Part shown: positions 33,523-42,257 of the stretch, in pieces
How the letters are laid out: every line of letters starts with the position of its first letter
How positions within the stretch are numbered: the first letter of the stretch is position 1
Assembly (NCBI RefSeq): GCF_009834515.1
Contig: NZ_CP019426.1
Location: 3,895,501-3,959,500, forward strand
Source: Pseudomonas sp. R84
GTDB taxonomy: Bacteria; Pseudomonadota; Gammaproteobacteria; Pseudomonadales; Pseudomonadaceae
DNA: 64,000 nucleotides
Reading direction: 5' to 3'
Made by a program: the position numbers and the translations under genes
The notes under the pieces: model-generated
What the model saw: the letters and a program-made list of their open reading frames with translations, nothing else
Databases searched by the model: none
What the model was told of the DNA's origin: nothing

Positions 33523-35685
33523 TCACACCCCCGACAGTTGCAGCGGCAACTCGCGCAGGCGCTGCCCGGTCAGGGCGAACACCGCGTTGGCCACGGCTGG
33601 GGCGGTCGGCGGCACACCGGCCTCGCCGATGCCGCCGGGTTTGTCGCTGCTGGGCACGATGTGCACCTCGACCACCGGCATCTCGTTAAGCCGCAGCACC
33701 TGATAATCGTGATAGTTGGACTGTACGACCGCGCCGTCCTTGAGCGTCAGCTTGCTGTGCAGCGCCATGCCCAGACCGAAAGTGATGCACGATTCCATTT
33801 GCGCCGCGATGCTCTGCGGATTCACCGCGATCCCGCAGTCCACCGCACAGACCACGCGATGCACGCGAATCGCCAGATTGTCCTGCGACACCTCCGCCAC
33901 CTGCGCCACATAACTGCCGAACGACTCATGCACCGAAACCCCCAGCGCATGGCCGTCCGGCAACGGCGCTTTCCAGTTGGCCTTTTCCACCGCCAGATTG
34001 AGCACGCCGAGATGCCGAGGATGATCCTTGAGCAAGGTTCGTCGGTACTCGACCGGATCCTTGCCCGCCGCCGTCGCCATTTCATCGATCAGCGACTCCA
34101 TGACAAACGCCGTGTGGCTGTGGCCAACGGAGCGCAACCACAGCACATTGATCCCGGTTTGCGGCGAATGCAGATCGACCTGATGATTGGCCAGGCCTTT
34201 GACGTAAGGGCTGTCGGCCACACCCTCGACCGAGGTCGGGTCGATACCGTTCTTGACCATCATCGCTTCCATCAGCGTGCCGGTCATGATCGACTGGCCG
34301 ACCAACACGTGCTGCCAGCTCGACGGTAAACCATCGACGCCCAAACCGATCTTGGCTTGATGCAGGAACATCGAACGATAATAACCGCCACGAATGTCAT
34401 CCTCGCGCGACCACACGGTTTTCACCGGCATGGCGGCGGCTTTCGCCACTTGCACCGCTTCGGCGACAAAGTCTGATGTTGGGTTGGCCCGGCGGCCAAA
34501 ACCGCCACCGAGGAATTCGGTGTGGATTTCCACCTGCTCCGGTTTCAGCCCGGTGATCTTGCCGGCGACCATTTGATCGAGCGTCTGAAACTGCGTACCG
34601 GTCCAGATCTCGCATTTCTCGGCGCTGATCTTCACCGTGCAATTGAGCGGTTCCATCGGCGCATGGGCCAGATACGGCACGCTGTATTCGACGTCGATTT
34701 TCTTCGCCGCCTTGCCGAAACTGCCCTTGGCATCCCCAGCCTGACTGGCTGACGTGCCTTGCGTGGCGGCCAATTTGCGGAAACTTTCCAGCAATTTTTC
34801 GCTGCTCAGGTCTGCATTCGGCCCCAGATCCCAATCGACCTTCAGCGCATCCCGTCCCAGCTTCGCCGCCCAATAATGCTCGGCAATCACCGCGACACCG
34901 GTCGGCACTTGCAGCACTTTGTGCACGCCCGGCACCGCCAGCGCTTCAGCACCTTCGAAGGATTTAACGCTGGCTCCGAATACCGGTGGGCGCGCGACCA
35001 TTGCTGTCATCAAGCCTTCAAACTGCACGTCCATGCCGAACTTGGCGCGGCCGGTGATTTTCTCCGGCGTATCGAGGCGCTTGGTCGGTTTGCCAATGAC
35101 TTTCCAGTCCTTGGCTTCCTTGAACGTAATCGACTTCGGATCCGGTACCGGCAGTTGTCCGGCGGCATCCGCCAACTCGCCGTAGGTGGCGCGTTTATCG
35201 CCAGCGATGACCACGCCCGATTCGGTGCGAATCGCCGATGGCGCCACTTCAAAGCGCTTCGCCGCCGCCTCGACCAACATCTGCCGCGCGGTCGCGCCGG
35301 CCAGGCGATAACGGTCAAACTCCATCCACGTCGACGTCGAGCCGCCGGTAATCTGCATGCCGCCAAACCCCGGCATGCCGTAATCCGCCGCTGACGCCGG
35401 CGAGTGTTCGACGCGGATCTTCGACCAATCGGCATCCAGCTCCTCGGCAATCAACATCGTCAGGCCGGTCCAGATGCCCTGGCCCATCTCTGAATGCCCG
35501 AGCAACACGGTGACGCTGTTGTCCGCCGCGATCCGCAAAAACGCATTGGGCGCGAACACCTTGCCTTCATTTTCGGCTGCATAGGCAAACTTGTGGCCGC
35601 CGGGGACGACAAACGCCACCACCAGCCCGCCGCCCAACACGGCGCTGCCTTTGAGAAAACCCCGACGCGATACAGGACTGTTCAT
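33523..35685 (-). CDS. Isoquinoline 1-oxidoreductase-type molybdopterin subunit
   Basis: The 720-residue product starts with a twin-arginine signal (SRRGFLKGSAVLGGGLVVAF) and belongs to the xanthine-dehydrogenase family large subunits of the single-chain IorB type: AFLRIAADNSVTVLLGHSEMGQG, the ferredoxin-like LDTPEKITGRAKFGMDV region, FLGGGFGRRANPTSDF and CGIAVNPQSIAAQMES. It hydroxylates an aromatic or aldehyde substrate; the substrate is not evident. The Fe-S subunit lies just upstream (35705) and the cytochrome just downstream, giving a three-gene operon. Confidence 0.9.
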   Translation of the reverse strand: MNSPVSRRGFLKGSAVLGGGLVVAFVVPGGHKFAYAAENEGKVFAPNAFLRIAADNSVTVLLGHSEMGQGIWTGLTMLIAEELDADWSKIRVEHSPASAADYGMPGFGGMQITGGSTSTWMEFDRYRLAGATARQMLVEAAAKRFEVAPSAIRTESGVVIAGDKRATYGELADAAGQLPVPDPKSITFKEAKDWKVIGKPTKRLDTPEKITGRAKFGMDVQFEGLMTAMVARPPVFGASVKSFEGAEALAVPGVHKVLQVPTGVAVIAEHYWAAKLGRDALKVDWDLGPNADLSSEKLLESFRKLAATQGTSASQAGDAKGSFGKAAKKIDVEYSVPYLAHAPMEPLNCTVKISAEKCEIWTGTQFQTLDQMVAGKITGLKPEQVEIHTEFLGGGFGRRANPTSDFVAEAVQVAKAAAMPVKTVWSREDDIRGGYYRSMFLHQAKIGLGVDGLPSSWQHVLVGQSIMTGTLMEAMMVKNGIDPTSVEGVADSPYVKGLANHQVDLHSPQTGINVLWLRSVGHSHTAFVMESLIDEMATAAGKDPVEYRRTLLKDHPRHLGVLNLAVEKANWKAPLPDGHALGVSVHESFGSYVAQVAEVSQDNLAIRVHRVVCAVDCGIAVNPQSIAAQMESCITFGLGMALHSKLTLKDGAVVQSNYHDYQVLRLNEMPVVEVHIVPSSDKPGGIGEAGVPPTAPAVANAVFALTGQRLRELPLQLSGV

Positions 35686-35704
35686 CGTCTATCTCCCCAC
35701 AAAA

Positions 35705-36160
35705 TCAGCCGATTTCCGAAGCACGCTTCACCGCTGCGCGAATGCTCGGATAGGTGCCGCAACGGCAAATATTGCCGGAGAGCGCCTGATCGATATCGCT
35801 GTCGGTGGGCTTGGGGATCTTCGCCAGCAGTGCCGCCGCAGACATGATCTGCCCCGATTGGCAATAACCACACTGCACCACGTCGAGTTCGGCCCAGGCT
35901 TGCTGCACCGGGTGCGAGCCGTCGGTGGACAGGCCTTCGATGGTGAGGATTTTCTGGCCGTGGGCCACAGCTGTTGCGGGGGTGATGCAGGCGCGCAATG
36001 GCGCGCCGTCAACGTGCACGGTGCAGGCCCCGCACTGGGCCATGCCACAGCCGAATTTGGTACCGGTCAGGTGCGCGACATCGCGCAGGACCCAGAGCAA
36101 CGGCATGTCCGCAGGGACATCGAGCTCCTGATCCTTGCCATTGATATTCAAGGTCAGCAT
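35705..36160 (-). CDS. [2Fe-2S] subunit of the isoquinoline-oxidoreductase-type enzyme
   Basis: The 151-residue product has the plant-type ferredoxin cluster motif ([18 protein letters not shown]) and the second C-terminal cluster motif ([13 protein letters not shown] ... [17 protein letters not shown]). It is the small electron-transfer subunit of the molybdoenzyme encoded downstream. It is the first gene of the operon; the 266 bases upstream to 36427 hold no gene and are likely a divergent promoter region. Confidence 0.93.
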   Translation of the reverse strand: MLTLNINGKDQELDVPADMPLLWVLRDVAHLTGTKFGCGMAQCGACTVHVDGAPLRACITPATAVAHGQKILTIEGLSTDGSHPVQQAWAELDVVQCGYCQSGQIMSAAALLAKIPKPTDSDIDQALSGNICRCGTYPSIRAAVKRASEIG

Positions 36161-36426
36161 CGGGGAAATTCCTCAGACTCACGGTGTTCTGAAGGGGCGT
36201 CGCTACGGCCATCAATGCCTGTGCGCGCCTCGGCTTATCCCTTTCAGCAAAGCCTAATTTGCGCGTGAAGCCAGACGTTGCGACCACCGGTCATGCAGAT
36301 GTCGACTTTAATCCTACAGTTGATAACGGCTCGCACTGAGCCTGCACTGTAGAAAACTCGTCATGAGCGAAACCGGTCCGCGATCACCGCGCGGGTTATC
36401 CATCAGATTGGTCTGGAGTTGCGAAC

Positions 36427-37257
36427 ATGGGATTTGTCACCACAAAAGACGGCGTCGAGATTTTCTACAAAGACTGGGGCCCGAAAGACGCGCCAGTGAT
36501 CCACTTCCACCACGGCTGGCCGCTCAGCTCGGACGATTGGGATGCGCAGATGCTTTTTTTCCTCGGCAAAGGCTTCCGGGTGGTTGCCCATGATCGGCGT
36601 GGGCATGGGCGTTCGAGCCAGGTCTGGGATGGCCACGATATGGATCATTACGCCGACGACACGCTGGCAGTGGTCAATCATCTGGGTCTGAAGAACGTCG
36701 TACATGTCGGTCACTCGACCGGTGGTGGTGAGGTGATTCATTACATCGCCCGGCATGGTCAGGCCAACGTCGCCAAAGGCGTGCTGATCAGTGCGGTGCC
36801 GCCGCTGATGGTGCAGACCGAGAGCAATCCGGGTGGGCTACCGAAAGCGGTGTTCGATGATTTTCAGGCGCAGTTGGCGGCGAATCGCGCGCAGTTTTAT
36901 CGCGATATCCCGACCGGGCCGTTTTATGGCTACAACCGGCCGGGCGCCACGCCTTCGGAGGGGATTATTGCCAACTGGTGGCGGCAAGGGATGATTGGCG
37001 GAGCGAAGGCGCATTACGACGGGATCGTCGCGTTTTCGCAGACGGATTTTACTGAGGATTTGAAGAAGGTCACCGTGCCGGTGCTGGTGATGCATGGTGA
37101 GGATGATCAGATTGTGCCGTATGCGGATTCTGGGCCGTTGTCGGCGAAGTTGCTGCCCAATGGCACGCTGAAGTCGTATCCGGGGTTTCCGCACGGGATG
37201 CCGACGACGGAGGCCGAAACGATCAACGCGGATCTGCTGGCGTTTATTCGCAGCTGA
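36427..37257 (+). CDS. Alpha/beta hydrolase, non-heme chloroperoxidase-like
   Basis: The 276-residue product has the alpha/beta-hydrolase fold with oxyanion HHGWPLSSDDW, DRRGHGRSSQ, nucleophile elbow VGHSTGGGEV (Ser), the Asp region MHGEDDQIVPYADSG and the C-terminal His in GFPHGMPTT. This set is typical of cofactor-free haloperoxidase/esterase enzymes. GGAG lies upstream of the ATG. It is divergent from the molybdoenzyme operon. Confidence 0.9.
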   Translation: MGFVTTKDGVEIFYKDWGPKDAPVIHFHHGWPLSSDDWDAQMLFFLGKGFRVVAHDRRGHGRSSQVWDGHDMDHYADDTLAVVNHLGLKNVVHVGHSTGGGEVIHYIARHGQANVAKGVLISAVPPLMVQTESNPGGLPKAVFDDFQAQLAANRAQFYRDIPTGPFYGYNRPGATPSEGIIANWWRQGMIGGAKAHYDGIVAFSQTDFTEDLKKVTVPVLVMHGEDDQIVPYADSGPLSAKLLPNGTLKSYPGFPHGMPTTEAETINADLLAFIRS

Positions 37258-37282
37258 GATCATTGGCAGCCATACACTTCCT

Positions 37283-37378
37283 CCCTGTGGGAGCGAGCCT
37301 GCTCGCGAATGCGATCTGTCAGTTGAACTTGAGCTGAATGACCCACCGCTTTCGCGAGCAGGCTCGCTCCCACAAGGG
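37283..37378. repeat. REP pair (inverted)
   Basis: Inverted REP halves (TGTGGGAGCGAGCCTGCTCGC and inverse) between converging genes at 37257 and 37401. Confidence 0.9.
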
Positions 37379-37400
37379 GATGTGATTGGGCTCACGTCCA

Positions 37401-37793
37401 TTATTCCTCTGTGCGACTTGTACTCTCGCGATCACGCTCGTAGTGGTGAGCCAGTGGAAGCGCCGGTAGCCATGACTCGCGGCGAATGGTCCAGAGTTCG
37501 TAGGTGGGTTTGAACTGATTAGGCTCATCCAGCGATCCGACGTTGACCTCTACTTCATCTTCGGAACGCGTAAATACCGGTGCGCCGCAGCGCGGGCAGA
37601 AAAAGCGCCCGTTGTAGTCGCGGGTTTCGCCGGTGACTTTCAGCGCATCCTCGGGAAATATTGCCGAGGTGTGAAAGAGCGTGCCGTGGCGTTTGCGGCA
37701 GTCGAGGCAGTGGCAGATGCCGACTCGGTAGGGCTGGCCTGTCACTTCGAAACGGACATCGCCGCACAGGCAACCGCCAGTCAATCGATTCAT
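37401..37793 (-). CDS. GFA family (glutathione-dependent formaldehyde-activating-like) protein
   Basis: The 130-residue product has the GFA zinc-binding cysteines: GGCLCGDVRFEV, CHCLDCRKRHGT and FFCPRCGAPVF. The C-terminal region ends with WLPALPLAHHYERDR. The enzymatic role of most members is unknown. No clear operon partner is seen. Confidence 0.88.
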   Translation of the reverse strand: MNRLTGGCLCGDVRFEVTGQPYRVGICHCLDCRKRHGTLFHTSAIFPEDALKVTGETRDYNGRFFCPRCGAPVFTRSEDEVEVNVGSLDEPNQFKPTYELWTIRRESWLPALPLAHHYERDRESTSRTEE

Positions 37794-37820
37794 GTCACAC
37801 CTCCTCTGCTCGACCTCAAA

Positions 37821-38240
37821 TTACAGATCGTCCAAATCAGGAAAGGCAATCCTGCCCAGCGTCCAAGGCTCAACAATCTGGCAATGCACATTGCGCGGAA
37901 ATGAGCCCCACTCGCTTCGGTTATGGGCATCCGGGCCGGTGACTGTCAGTAACAGATATTCATCCCGAAACGCGTCATAGGCATAGATCAGCCAAAAGTC
38001 ATTATCAGCATCGTCAACCAATACAGTGCGGTAATACTGACGATTTATTTTTGCCCATCGAGCTTGCAGTGACGAAGTACTGGCAAGGTGGATATGGTGC
38101 ATATCGGTCAAATCGAGTCGTTCGTCACGCCCGAAAATCCCGGGTAATTCACCGCACACCTCGTAGTTATAAAAATGTGTAGCGAAGTTTTGCCAGTTAG
38201 TGATTTGTTCAAAAAGCGCAGAAATCTTGATGGCTGGCAT
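37821..38240 (-). CDS. YafO-like mRNA interferase toxin
   Basis: The 139-residue product resembles E. coli YafO, a ribosome-dependent mRNA interferase: FYNYEVCGELPGIFGRDERL matches the YafO segment DGVLPDIFGRD, followed by HHIHLAS, RTVLVD, WLIYAYDAFRDEYLLL and GPDAHNR. It starts six bases after the stop of a 48-residue gene (38247-38393), a typical antitoxin-toxin layout. The usual YafN antitoxin is not present; the upstream protein is different. Homology is assigned by motif order from memory. Confidence 0.8.
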   Translation of the reverse strand: MPAIKISALFEQITNWQNFATHFYNYEVCGELPGIFGRDERLDLTDMHHIHLASTSSLQARWAKINRQYYRTVLVDDADNDFWLIYAYDAFRDEYLLLTVTGPDAHNRSEWGSFPRNVHCQIVEPWTLGRIAFPDLDDL

Positions 38241-38246
38241 TCAGGC

Positions 38247-38393
38247 CTACTTTGTAATAGGTAGCCTGCCAGTGATCACAAATTTATCGAACACTTTCTG
38301 CCCATCACGCGCGGCTTGCCGAACATCAAGGAATGTCAGCTCATCACGAACTTCCTTTTTGTTAGGTTTGTCGGTCTTTCTGGTGGTGGCCAT
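38247..38393 (-). CDS. Small antitoxin candidate upstream of the YafO-like toxin (48 aa)
   Basis: ATG 38393 follows GGAGG with five bases between, and the frame encodes 48 residues: a basic N-terminus (MATTRKTDKPNKKEVRDEL), then TFLDVRQAARDGQKVFDKFV, ending LPITK. An in-frame ATG at 38420 would add nine residues but has no good site. The stop is six bases before the toxin start. It does not resemble YafN (Phd/YefM family), so it would be a different antitoxin type. The strong ribosome-binding site and tight spacing are the evidence. Confidence 0.7.
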   Translation of the reverse strand: MATTRKTDKPNKKEVRDELTFLDVRQAARDGQKVFDKFVITGRLPITK

Positions 38394-38686
38394 CGGAGCC
38401 TCCGAAGGATGTGTATTCATGCTGACCAGCTTAAGTGATTAAGTTTTGACCGGCAAACGATAGGATTTTGTTTCAAGGCAGACAAGTCGGCGGATTCTTG
38501 CAGATCTGTAGGTCATTACACCCAAAATTGTAGTCCGTAAAACTCCTGAATTTAGATCTCATTGCTCGGTAATGCCCATTGGTAAACGTCATCCGGTTAT
38601 CGCGTTTAAAGCACACAAACCGTTACGCCATCCTCCCTACAACACCTTGCGTCGTTACCTACGCGTACGCCAGAATCCGCCGGCTT
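38394..38686. other. Divergent intergenic region
   Basis: No gene is supported. The stretch separates the toxin-antitoxin promoter from the third DUF6124 leader. A degenerate copy of the leader-flanking sequence (AAGTCGGCGGATTCTTG at about 38484) lies here in the inverse orientation to the one at 38670-38685. Confidence 0.5.
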
Positions 38687-38946
38687 ACACGGCTATGGGC
38701 CGGGCTATATCGTTGGCCTGTCACTGCAAAACAGTGATCGGGTTTGGTAGCCCGTCTGTAATAGCCGTGTGACAACACCCAGTGCTGTGTCTTTGTGGAG
38801 GCTCAGTTCAATGGTAGTCATGCGTGGGGCTCACTCGTGAGCGCCGGGTTCCTATTGCAGCCGGTCTACCAACCCGCGTATGGCCACCACCCACTCGTTT
38901 GGTAGCGAGAGTGATGGCTCCTTAAACTGCGATAGGAGTTTCATCC
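38687..38946 (+). promoter_or_regulatory. Candidate structured mRNA leader, copy C
   Basis: P1: 38687-38696 with 38761-38770 (10 perfect pairs). P2: 38722-38726 with 38732-38736. P3: 38739-38754 with loop TTTGGTAG. P4: 38813-38824 with 38877-38888 (11 of 12). P5: 38829-38833 with 38838-38842. P6: CCGG 38844-38847 with 38861-38864. P7: 38894-38909, CTCG/CGAG stem with loop TTTGGTAG. The P6 loop 38850-38860 pairs with the Shine-Dalgarno region 38927-38937 over 11 bases with one G-U. The element 38866-38872 (CTACCAA) is complementary to the P3 and P7 loops. Most helices differ in sequence from copies A and B while staying paired. Confidence 0.82.
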
Positions 38947-39312
38947 ATGTTCAAGATCACGCCAAATCCACCGCCCACCGATCCAATCCCTCACGACCCC
39001 GCGCTTGACCCGCAAAAGGTCAAAGAGGCAACCGACCGCGCCCTCGACTACTACCTGCGACCCGAAGCACTGGGCGCTCCACCAGGTTCGCCACCGTTTC
39101 GCCCGGTCTATCTGGTCGACCCCACACTGGATGAAGAAACCCTGTTGGTCGAAGCTTGCGAATCAATTTCCTACGCCCACTCCATGGCCGGTAACATCGC
39201 CAACTCAATAGGCGGCGCGGAGCGCAAACCGCTGCTGGCGCTGCAACAGGTGATCATGCTGAACGAGCTGTTGGTCAATCGACTGCTGGACAAGCTGCGC
39301 GTACCGCTGTAG
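38947..39312 (+). CDS. DUF6124 family protein, copy C
   Basis: The 121-residue product is a diverged paralogue of the proteins at 8592 and 12026: MFKITPNPPP, DPQKVKEATDRALDYYL, ETLLVEACESISYAHSMAGN and LLALQQVIMLNELLVNRLLDKL. It has no known function. AGGAG at 38934-38938 precedes the ATG and is predicted to pair with the P6 loop of the leader. It is not associated with a T6SS module, so the leader-gene pair is an independent unit. Confidence 0.83.
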   Translation: MFKITPNPPPTDPIPHDPALDPQKVKEATDRALDYYLRPEALGAPPGSPPFRPVYLVDPTLDEETLLVEACESISYAHSMAGNIANSIGGAERKPLLALQQVIMLNELLVNRLLDKLRVPL

Positions 39313-39540
39313 TCAGCAGAGCGAATGAGTGAGGGGTTCCCTGCTCCTCACTTTCGCTTCGCTCCTGCGTCGATTGATGAGCAAAAACCATCAAGCCATC
39401 GCGCTTATCCGCCCAGCCACCTTTTTTACTATCCAAATCGCCGTGAGCATTCGTCAGCGTTTGAGGATGTGGTTGGTGCGCGTAAGGCTCGCCTGGCGAT
39501 CAGCGTCCATACTGTGGTTTTTGATACTGCGGACGCCGTC

Positions 39541-40209
39541 ATGCCCTCCCCCGAATCGGCCCTTTTGCAAAGCTGGCACAACAACGCTGAAGCGTGGATC
39601 GAAGTGATCCGCAGCGGCGCCATCGAAAGCCGTCGGCAGGTCACCGATCAGGCAATTCTGTTGGCGATCATGGGCCGCCAGCCTGTGCGCGTGCTCGATC
39701 TTGGTTGCGGCGAAGGCTGGTTGTTGCGGGCGCTGGCGGATCGGGGGATTGAAGCTGTCGGGGTGGATGGCGATGCGCGGCTGGTCGAAGCGGCGCGTTT
39801 GGCGGGGGTGGCGCAGGTGCATGTCGCCAGTTATGACGCGTTGGTCGATGGGACGGTCGACATCGGTCGCGACTACGATCTGGTTTGCGCCAACTTCTCG
39901 CTGCTGCATCAGGACATTATTCCGCTGCTTGCGGCGATGCATACATTGCTGGTTCCCGGCGGCGCGCTGGTCATTCAGACCTTGCATCCGTGGGCCGTGG
40001 CGGCAGGCGATTATCAGGATGACTGGCGCGAAGAATCCTTCGCCGGGTTCAAAGGCCAGTGGCAGCCGATGCCGTGGTATTTCCGCACGTTGTCGAGCTG
40101 GTTGAATGCGCTCGATATGGCCGGGTTCCAACTGGCCAGCCTGCAAGAGCCACAACACCCGCAAAGTCCGCTGCCGCAGTCGTTGCTGATGGTTGCCGAG
40201 CGCCGCTGA
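39541..40209 (+). CDS. Class I SAM-dependent methyltransferase
   Basis: The product (222 residues from ATG 39541) has a class I methyltransferase core: motif I VLDLGCGEGWLLRALADRG, motif II VGVDGDARLVEAAR, motif IV DLVCANFSLLHQD and GGALVIQTLHPWA. The N-terminal SWHNNAEAWIEVIRSGAIESRR is typical of a proteobacterial group with unknown substrate. In-frame sequence upstream to 39325 lacks family features, so the internal ATG is preferred, although its ribosome-binding site is weak. Confidence 0.85.
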   Translation: MPSPESALLQSWHNNAEAWIEVIRSGAIESRRQVTDQAILLAIMGRQPVRVLDLGCGEGWLLRALADRGIEAVGVDGDARLVEAARLAGVAQVHVASYDALVDGTVDIGRDYDLVCANFSLLHQDIIPLLAAMHTLLVPGGALVIQTLHPWAVAAGDYQDDWREESFAGFKGQWQPMPWYFRTLSSWLNALDMAGFQLASLQEPQHPQSPLPQSLLMVAERR

Positions 40210-40231
40210 GCCCCAGAACACCGCTGATCAT

Positions 40232-40322
40232 TGTAGGAGTGAGCCTGCTCGCGATAGCGGTATTTCAGGCAATACAAGTGCAGACTGTGCCGACGCCATC
40301 GCGAGCAGGCTCACTCCTACAG
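40232..40322. repeat. REP pair (inverted)
   Basis: Inverted REP halves (TGTAGGAGTGAGCCTGCTCGCGA and inverse) downstream of the methyltransferase gene. Confidence 0.9.
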
Positions 40323-40362
40323 GGTTTTGCGTTGACAACATATCCAAGTAATCCCACAGGAA

Positions 40363-40593
40363 TTATGCGGTTTGCGGGATCATCCGCCGAGCACGGATGC
40401 GGTACTGCGCCAACAGACGCATGACGTAGCCAATCTTGATCAGAGTCGGGCCGAGGATGGTCAGCGAATGCATCGCCACCAGCAGCGCAAGGACATAGTC
40501 AATCCGACCTGAAACCTTGTCATTACGACTACAGAAAGACACGCTAAGAAAATCCGGTCTGCGGCTCGGTGTCTCCGTCGTCAGAATTTCCAA
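40363..40593 (-). CDS. Possible small membrane protein
   Basis: A 76-codon frame contains one hydrophobic stretch (YVLALLVAMHSLTILGPTLI) followed by a basic tail (MRLLAQYRIRARRM). I do not recognise the family and see no clear ribosome-binding site; a start at an internal Met near 40473 is possible. It fills the space between the REP pair and the PhnB-like gene. Doubtful. Confidence 0.3.
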   Translation of the reverse strand: MEILTTETPSRRPDFLSVSFCSRNDKVSGRIDYVLALLVAMHSLTILGPTLIKIGYVMRLLAQYRIRARRMIPQTA

Positions 40594-40686
40594 TGCTCGG
40601 CAATTGTCGATCTACGGCACCGGCAATCGACCAGGGACTGACTACGCTGTAAATCCTGCGCGTCTAACCTGCCGAGGATGACTGCC

Positions 40687-41190
40687 ATGCAACGCTTTCA
40701 AAAGCTCACGCCCTGCCTGTGGTTCGACGATCAGGCCGAAGCCGCCGCGAAGTTCTACTGCTCGATCTTCGATCACGCGAAAATCACCGGCCTGACCCAC
40801 TACAGCAAGGTCGGCCAGGAATTTCATGGCAAGCCGGAAGGTGCGGTGATGACCGTCAGTTTCGAACTCGACGGTCAGACTTTCACCGGGCTCAACGGTG
40901 GGCCGATGTTCAAATTCAGCGAGGCGATTTCGTTTCAGGTCAATTGTCAGAATCAGGAAGAAGTCGACCATTTCTGGGGCCATCTGTCCGAGGGCGGCCC
41001 CGTCGAAGCCCAGCAATGCGGCTGGCTCAAGGACAAGTTCGGCGTGTCGTGGCAGATCGTGCCAGTGGCCTTTATGCACATGATGCTGGACCCGGACACC
41101 GCCAAGTCGCAGCGAGCGATGCAGGCCATGTTCACAATGAAAAAACTCGACATTGCCGAACTCGAACGGGCCTTTGCCGGCCAGAGCTAA
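40687..41190 (+). CDS. PhnB-like VOC-fold protein
   Basis: The 167-residue product is of the PhnB / 3-demethylubiquinone methyltransferase-like VOC family: KLTPCLWFDDQAEAAAKFYCSIFD, GAVMTVSFELDGQTFTGLNGG, EEVDHFWGHLSEGG, and GWLKDKFGVSWQIVP. GAGG nine bases before ATG 40687 supports that start over the ATG at 40678. The AraC regulator follows 35 bases later on the same strand. Confidence 0.87.
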   Translation: MQRFQKLTPCLWFDDQAEAAAKFYCSIFDHAKITGLTHYSKVGQEFHGKPEGAVMTVSFELDGQTFTGLNGGPMFKFSEAISFQVNCQNQEEVDHFWGHLSEGGPVEAQQCGWLKDKFGVSWQIVPVAFMHMMLDPDTAKSQRAMQAMFTMKKLDIAELERAFAGQS

Positions 41191-41225
41191 TACACTGGCG
41201 CACTGGCCTGCCGGGAATAACAACG

Positions 41226-42059
41226 ATGAAACACGCTGCCGCCAAAAACCCTGAAAAAGCCCCGCGTTTCTGGCGCGACGCGGCGCTGCCATTCATTGAA
41301 GCACGGGCCATCGCCGATGGCCGCGAGGTCTGCTACGCACGACATTCCCACGCGCACTTTTCCATTGGCGCAATCACTGCCGGGCGCAGCACCTATGTGC
41401 ATGAGCAGGCACGGTTCGAGGTCGCGGCGGGCACCGTGGTGCTGATGAACCCCGGCGATGTGCATGCGTGCAATCCGATTGATGACCAGCCGTGGTCGTA
41501 TGTGATGCTGTATGTCGAGACGCCATGGCTGACGGATTTGCAGCATCAGTTGGGCTTCGCCAGTGATCTTGAGTTTCGGCGTTTTTCCACCACACACCTT
41601 GATGACTCTGCGCTGTTCAACGAACTGAACGGGCTGTATCAAACGTTAGTCGATCCGCAACAGGATGTGCTGCGCAAACAGAGCGCGGCGGTGGAGTTTT
41701 TCAGCGACCTGCAACTGCGTTTGAACCCCGCTGGCCCCTCTCTGCGCGAGCCGAATTTCAAACTGGAACGCGCTGCCGATTTCATCCGCGAGCACTGCAC
41801 CGAAGTGCTCAACCTCGACGACATCTGCGCCGCAGCACAGCTGTCACCGTCGTACCTGATCCGCGCCTTCAAACAGCATTACGGCATGACGCCCCACGCG
41901 TTTGTGGTCAACCAGCGCATCCAGTTCGCCCGCGAGCGTTTGCGCGACGGGCAGTTGATTGCGGATGTGGCGCTTGAGGCCGGGTTTGCCGATCAGGCGC
42001 ATTTTCAGCGAGCGTTCAAGCAACATCTGGCGGCGACGCCCGGCCAATATCGCGGTTGA
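41226..42059 (+). CDS. AraC-family transcriptional regulator
   Basis: The 277-residue product has an N-terminal cupin sensor domain (ARHSHAHFSIGAITAGRSTY, VLMNPGDVHACNPID) and a C-terminal AraC double helix-turn-helix (LNLDDICAAAQLSPSYLIRAFKQHYGMTPHAFV, IADVALEAGFADQAHFQRAFKQHLAATPGQYR). ATG 41226 gives the usual family length. Effector unknown. Confidence 0.88.
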   Translation: MKHAAAKNPEKAPRFWRDAALPFIEARAIADGREVCYARHSHAHFSIGAITAGRSTYVHEQARFEVAAGTVVLMNPGDVHACNPIDDQPWSYVMLYVETPWLTDLQHQLGFASDLEFRRFSTTHLDDSALFNELNGLYQTLVDPQQDVLRKQSAAVEFFSDLQLRLNPAGPSLREPNFKLERAADFIREHCTEVLNLDDICAAAQLSPSYLIRAFKQHYGMTPHAFVVNQRIQFARERLRDGQLIADVALEAGFADQAHFQRAFKQHLAATPGQYRG

Positions 42060-42088
42060 CACTTCATCTGAAACTCAACACTGCCCCC

Positions 42089-42178
42089 TGTGGGAGCGAG
42101 CCTGCTCGCGAAAGCGGTGTATCAGTCACGGGGATATTGACTGTGCCATCGCTTTCGCGAGCAGGCTCGCTCCCACAA
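42089..42178. repeat. REP pair (inverted)
   Basis: Inverted REP halves (TGTGGGAGCGAGCCTGCTCGCGA and inverse) between the AraC gene and the arsR-type operon. Confidence 0.9.
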
Positions 42179-42228
42179 GGTGAAGTGCCAGCATCATCGG
42201 CTGATGACCTTCGAATTGAGATATTGAC

Positions 42229-42248
42229 ATATCGGTAAATTCCGATAT
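42229..42248. promoter_or_regulatory. Palindromic operator 1 of the ArsR-type regulator
   Basis: ATATCGG and CCGATAT are separated by six bases (TAAATT), ending nine bases before the regulator start. The same palindrome with equal spacing lies before the next gene (42576-42595). This is the expected form of an ArsR-family operator. Confidence 0.75.
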
Positions 42249-42257
42249 CTTCACGGC

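Noticed and set aside
40719..41225. Long N-terminal extension of the AraC regulator overlapping the PhnB-like gene
   Set aside because: It is the third frame of the PhnB-like gene. The regulator homology begins at ATG 41226.
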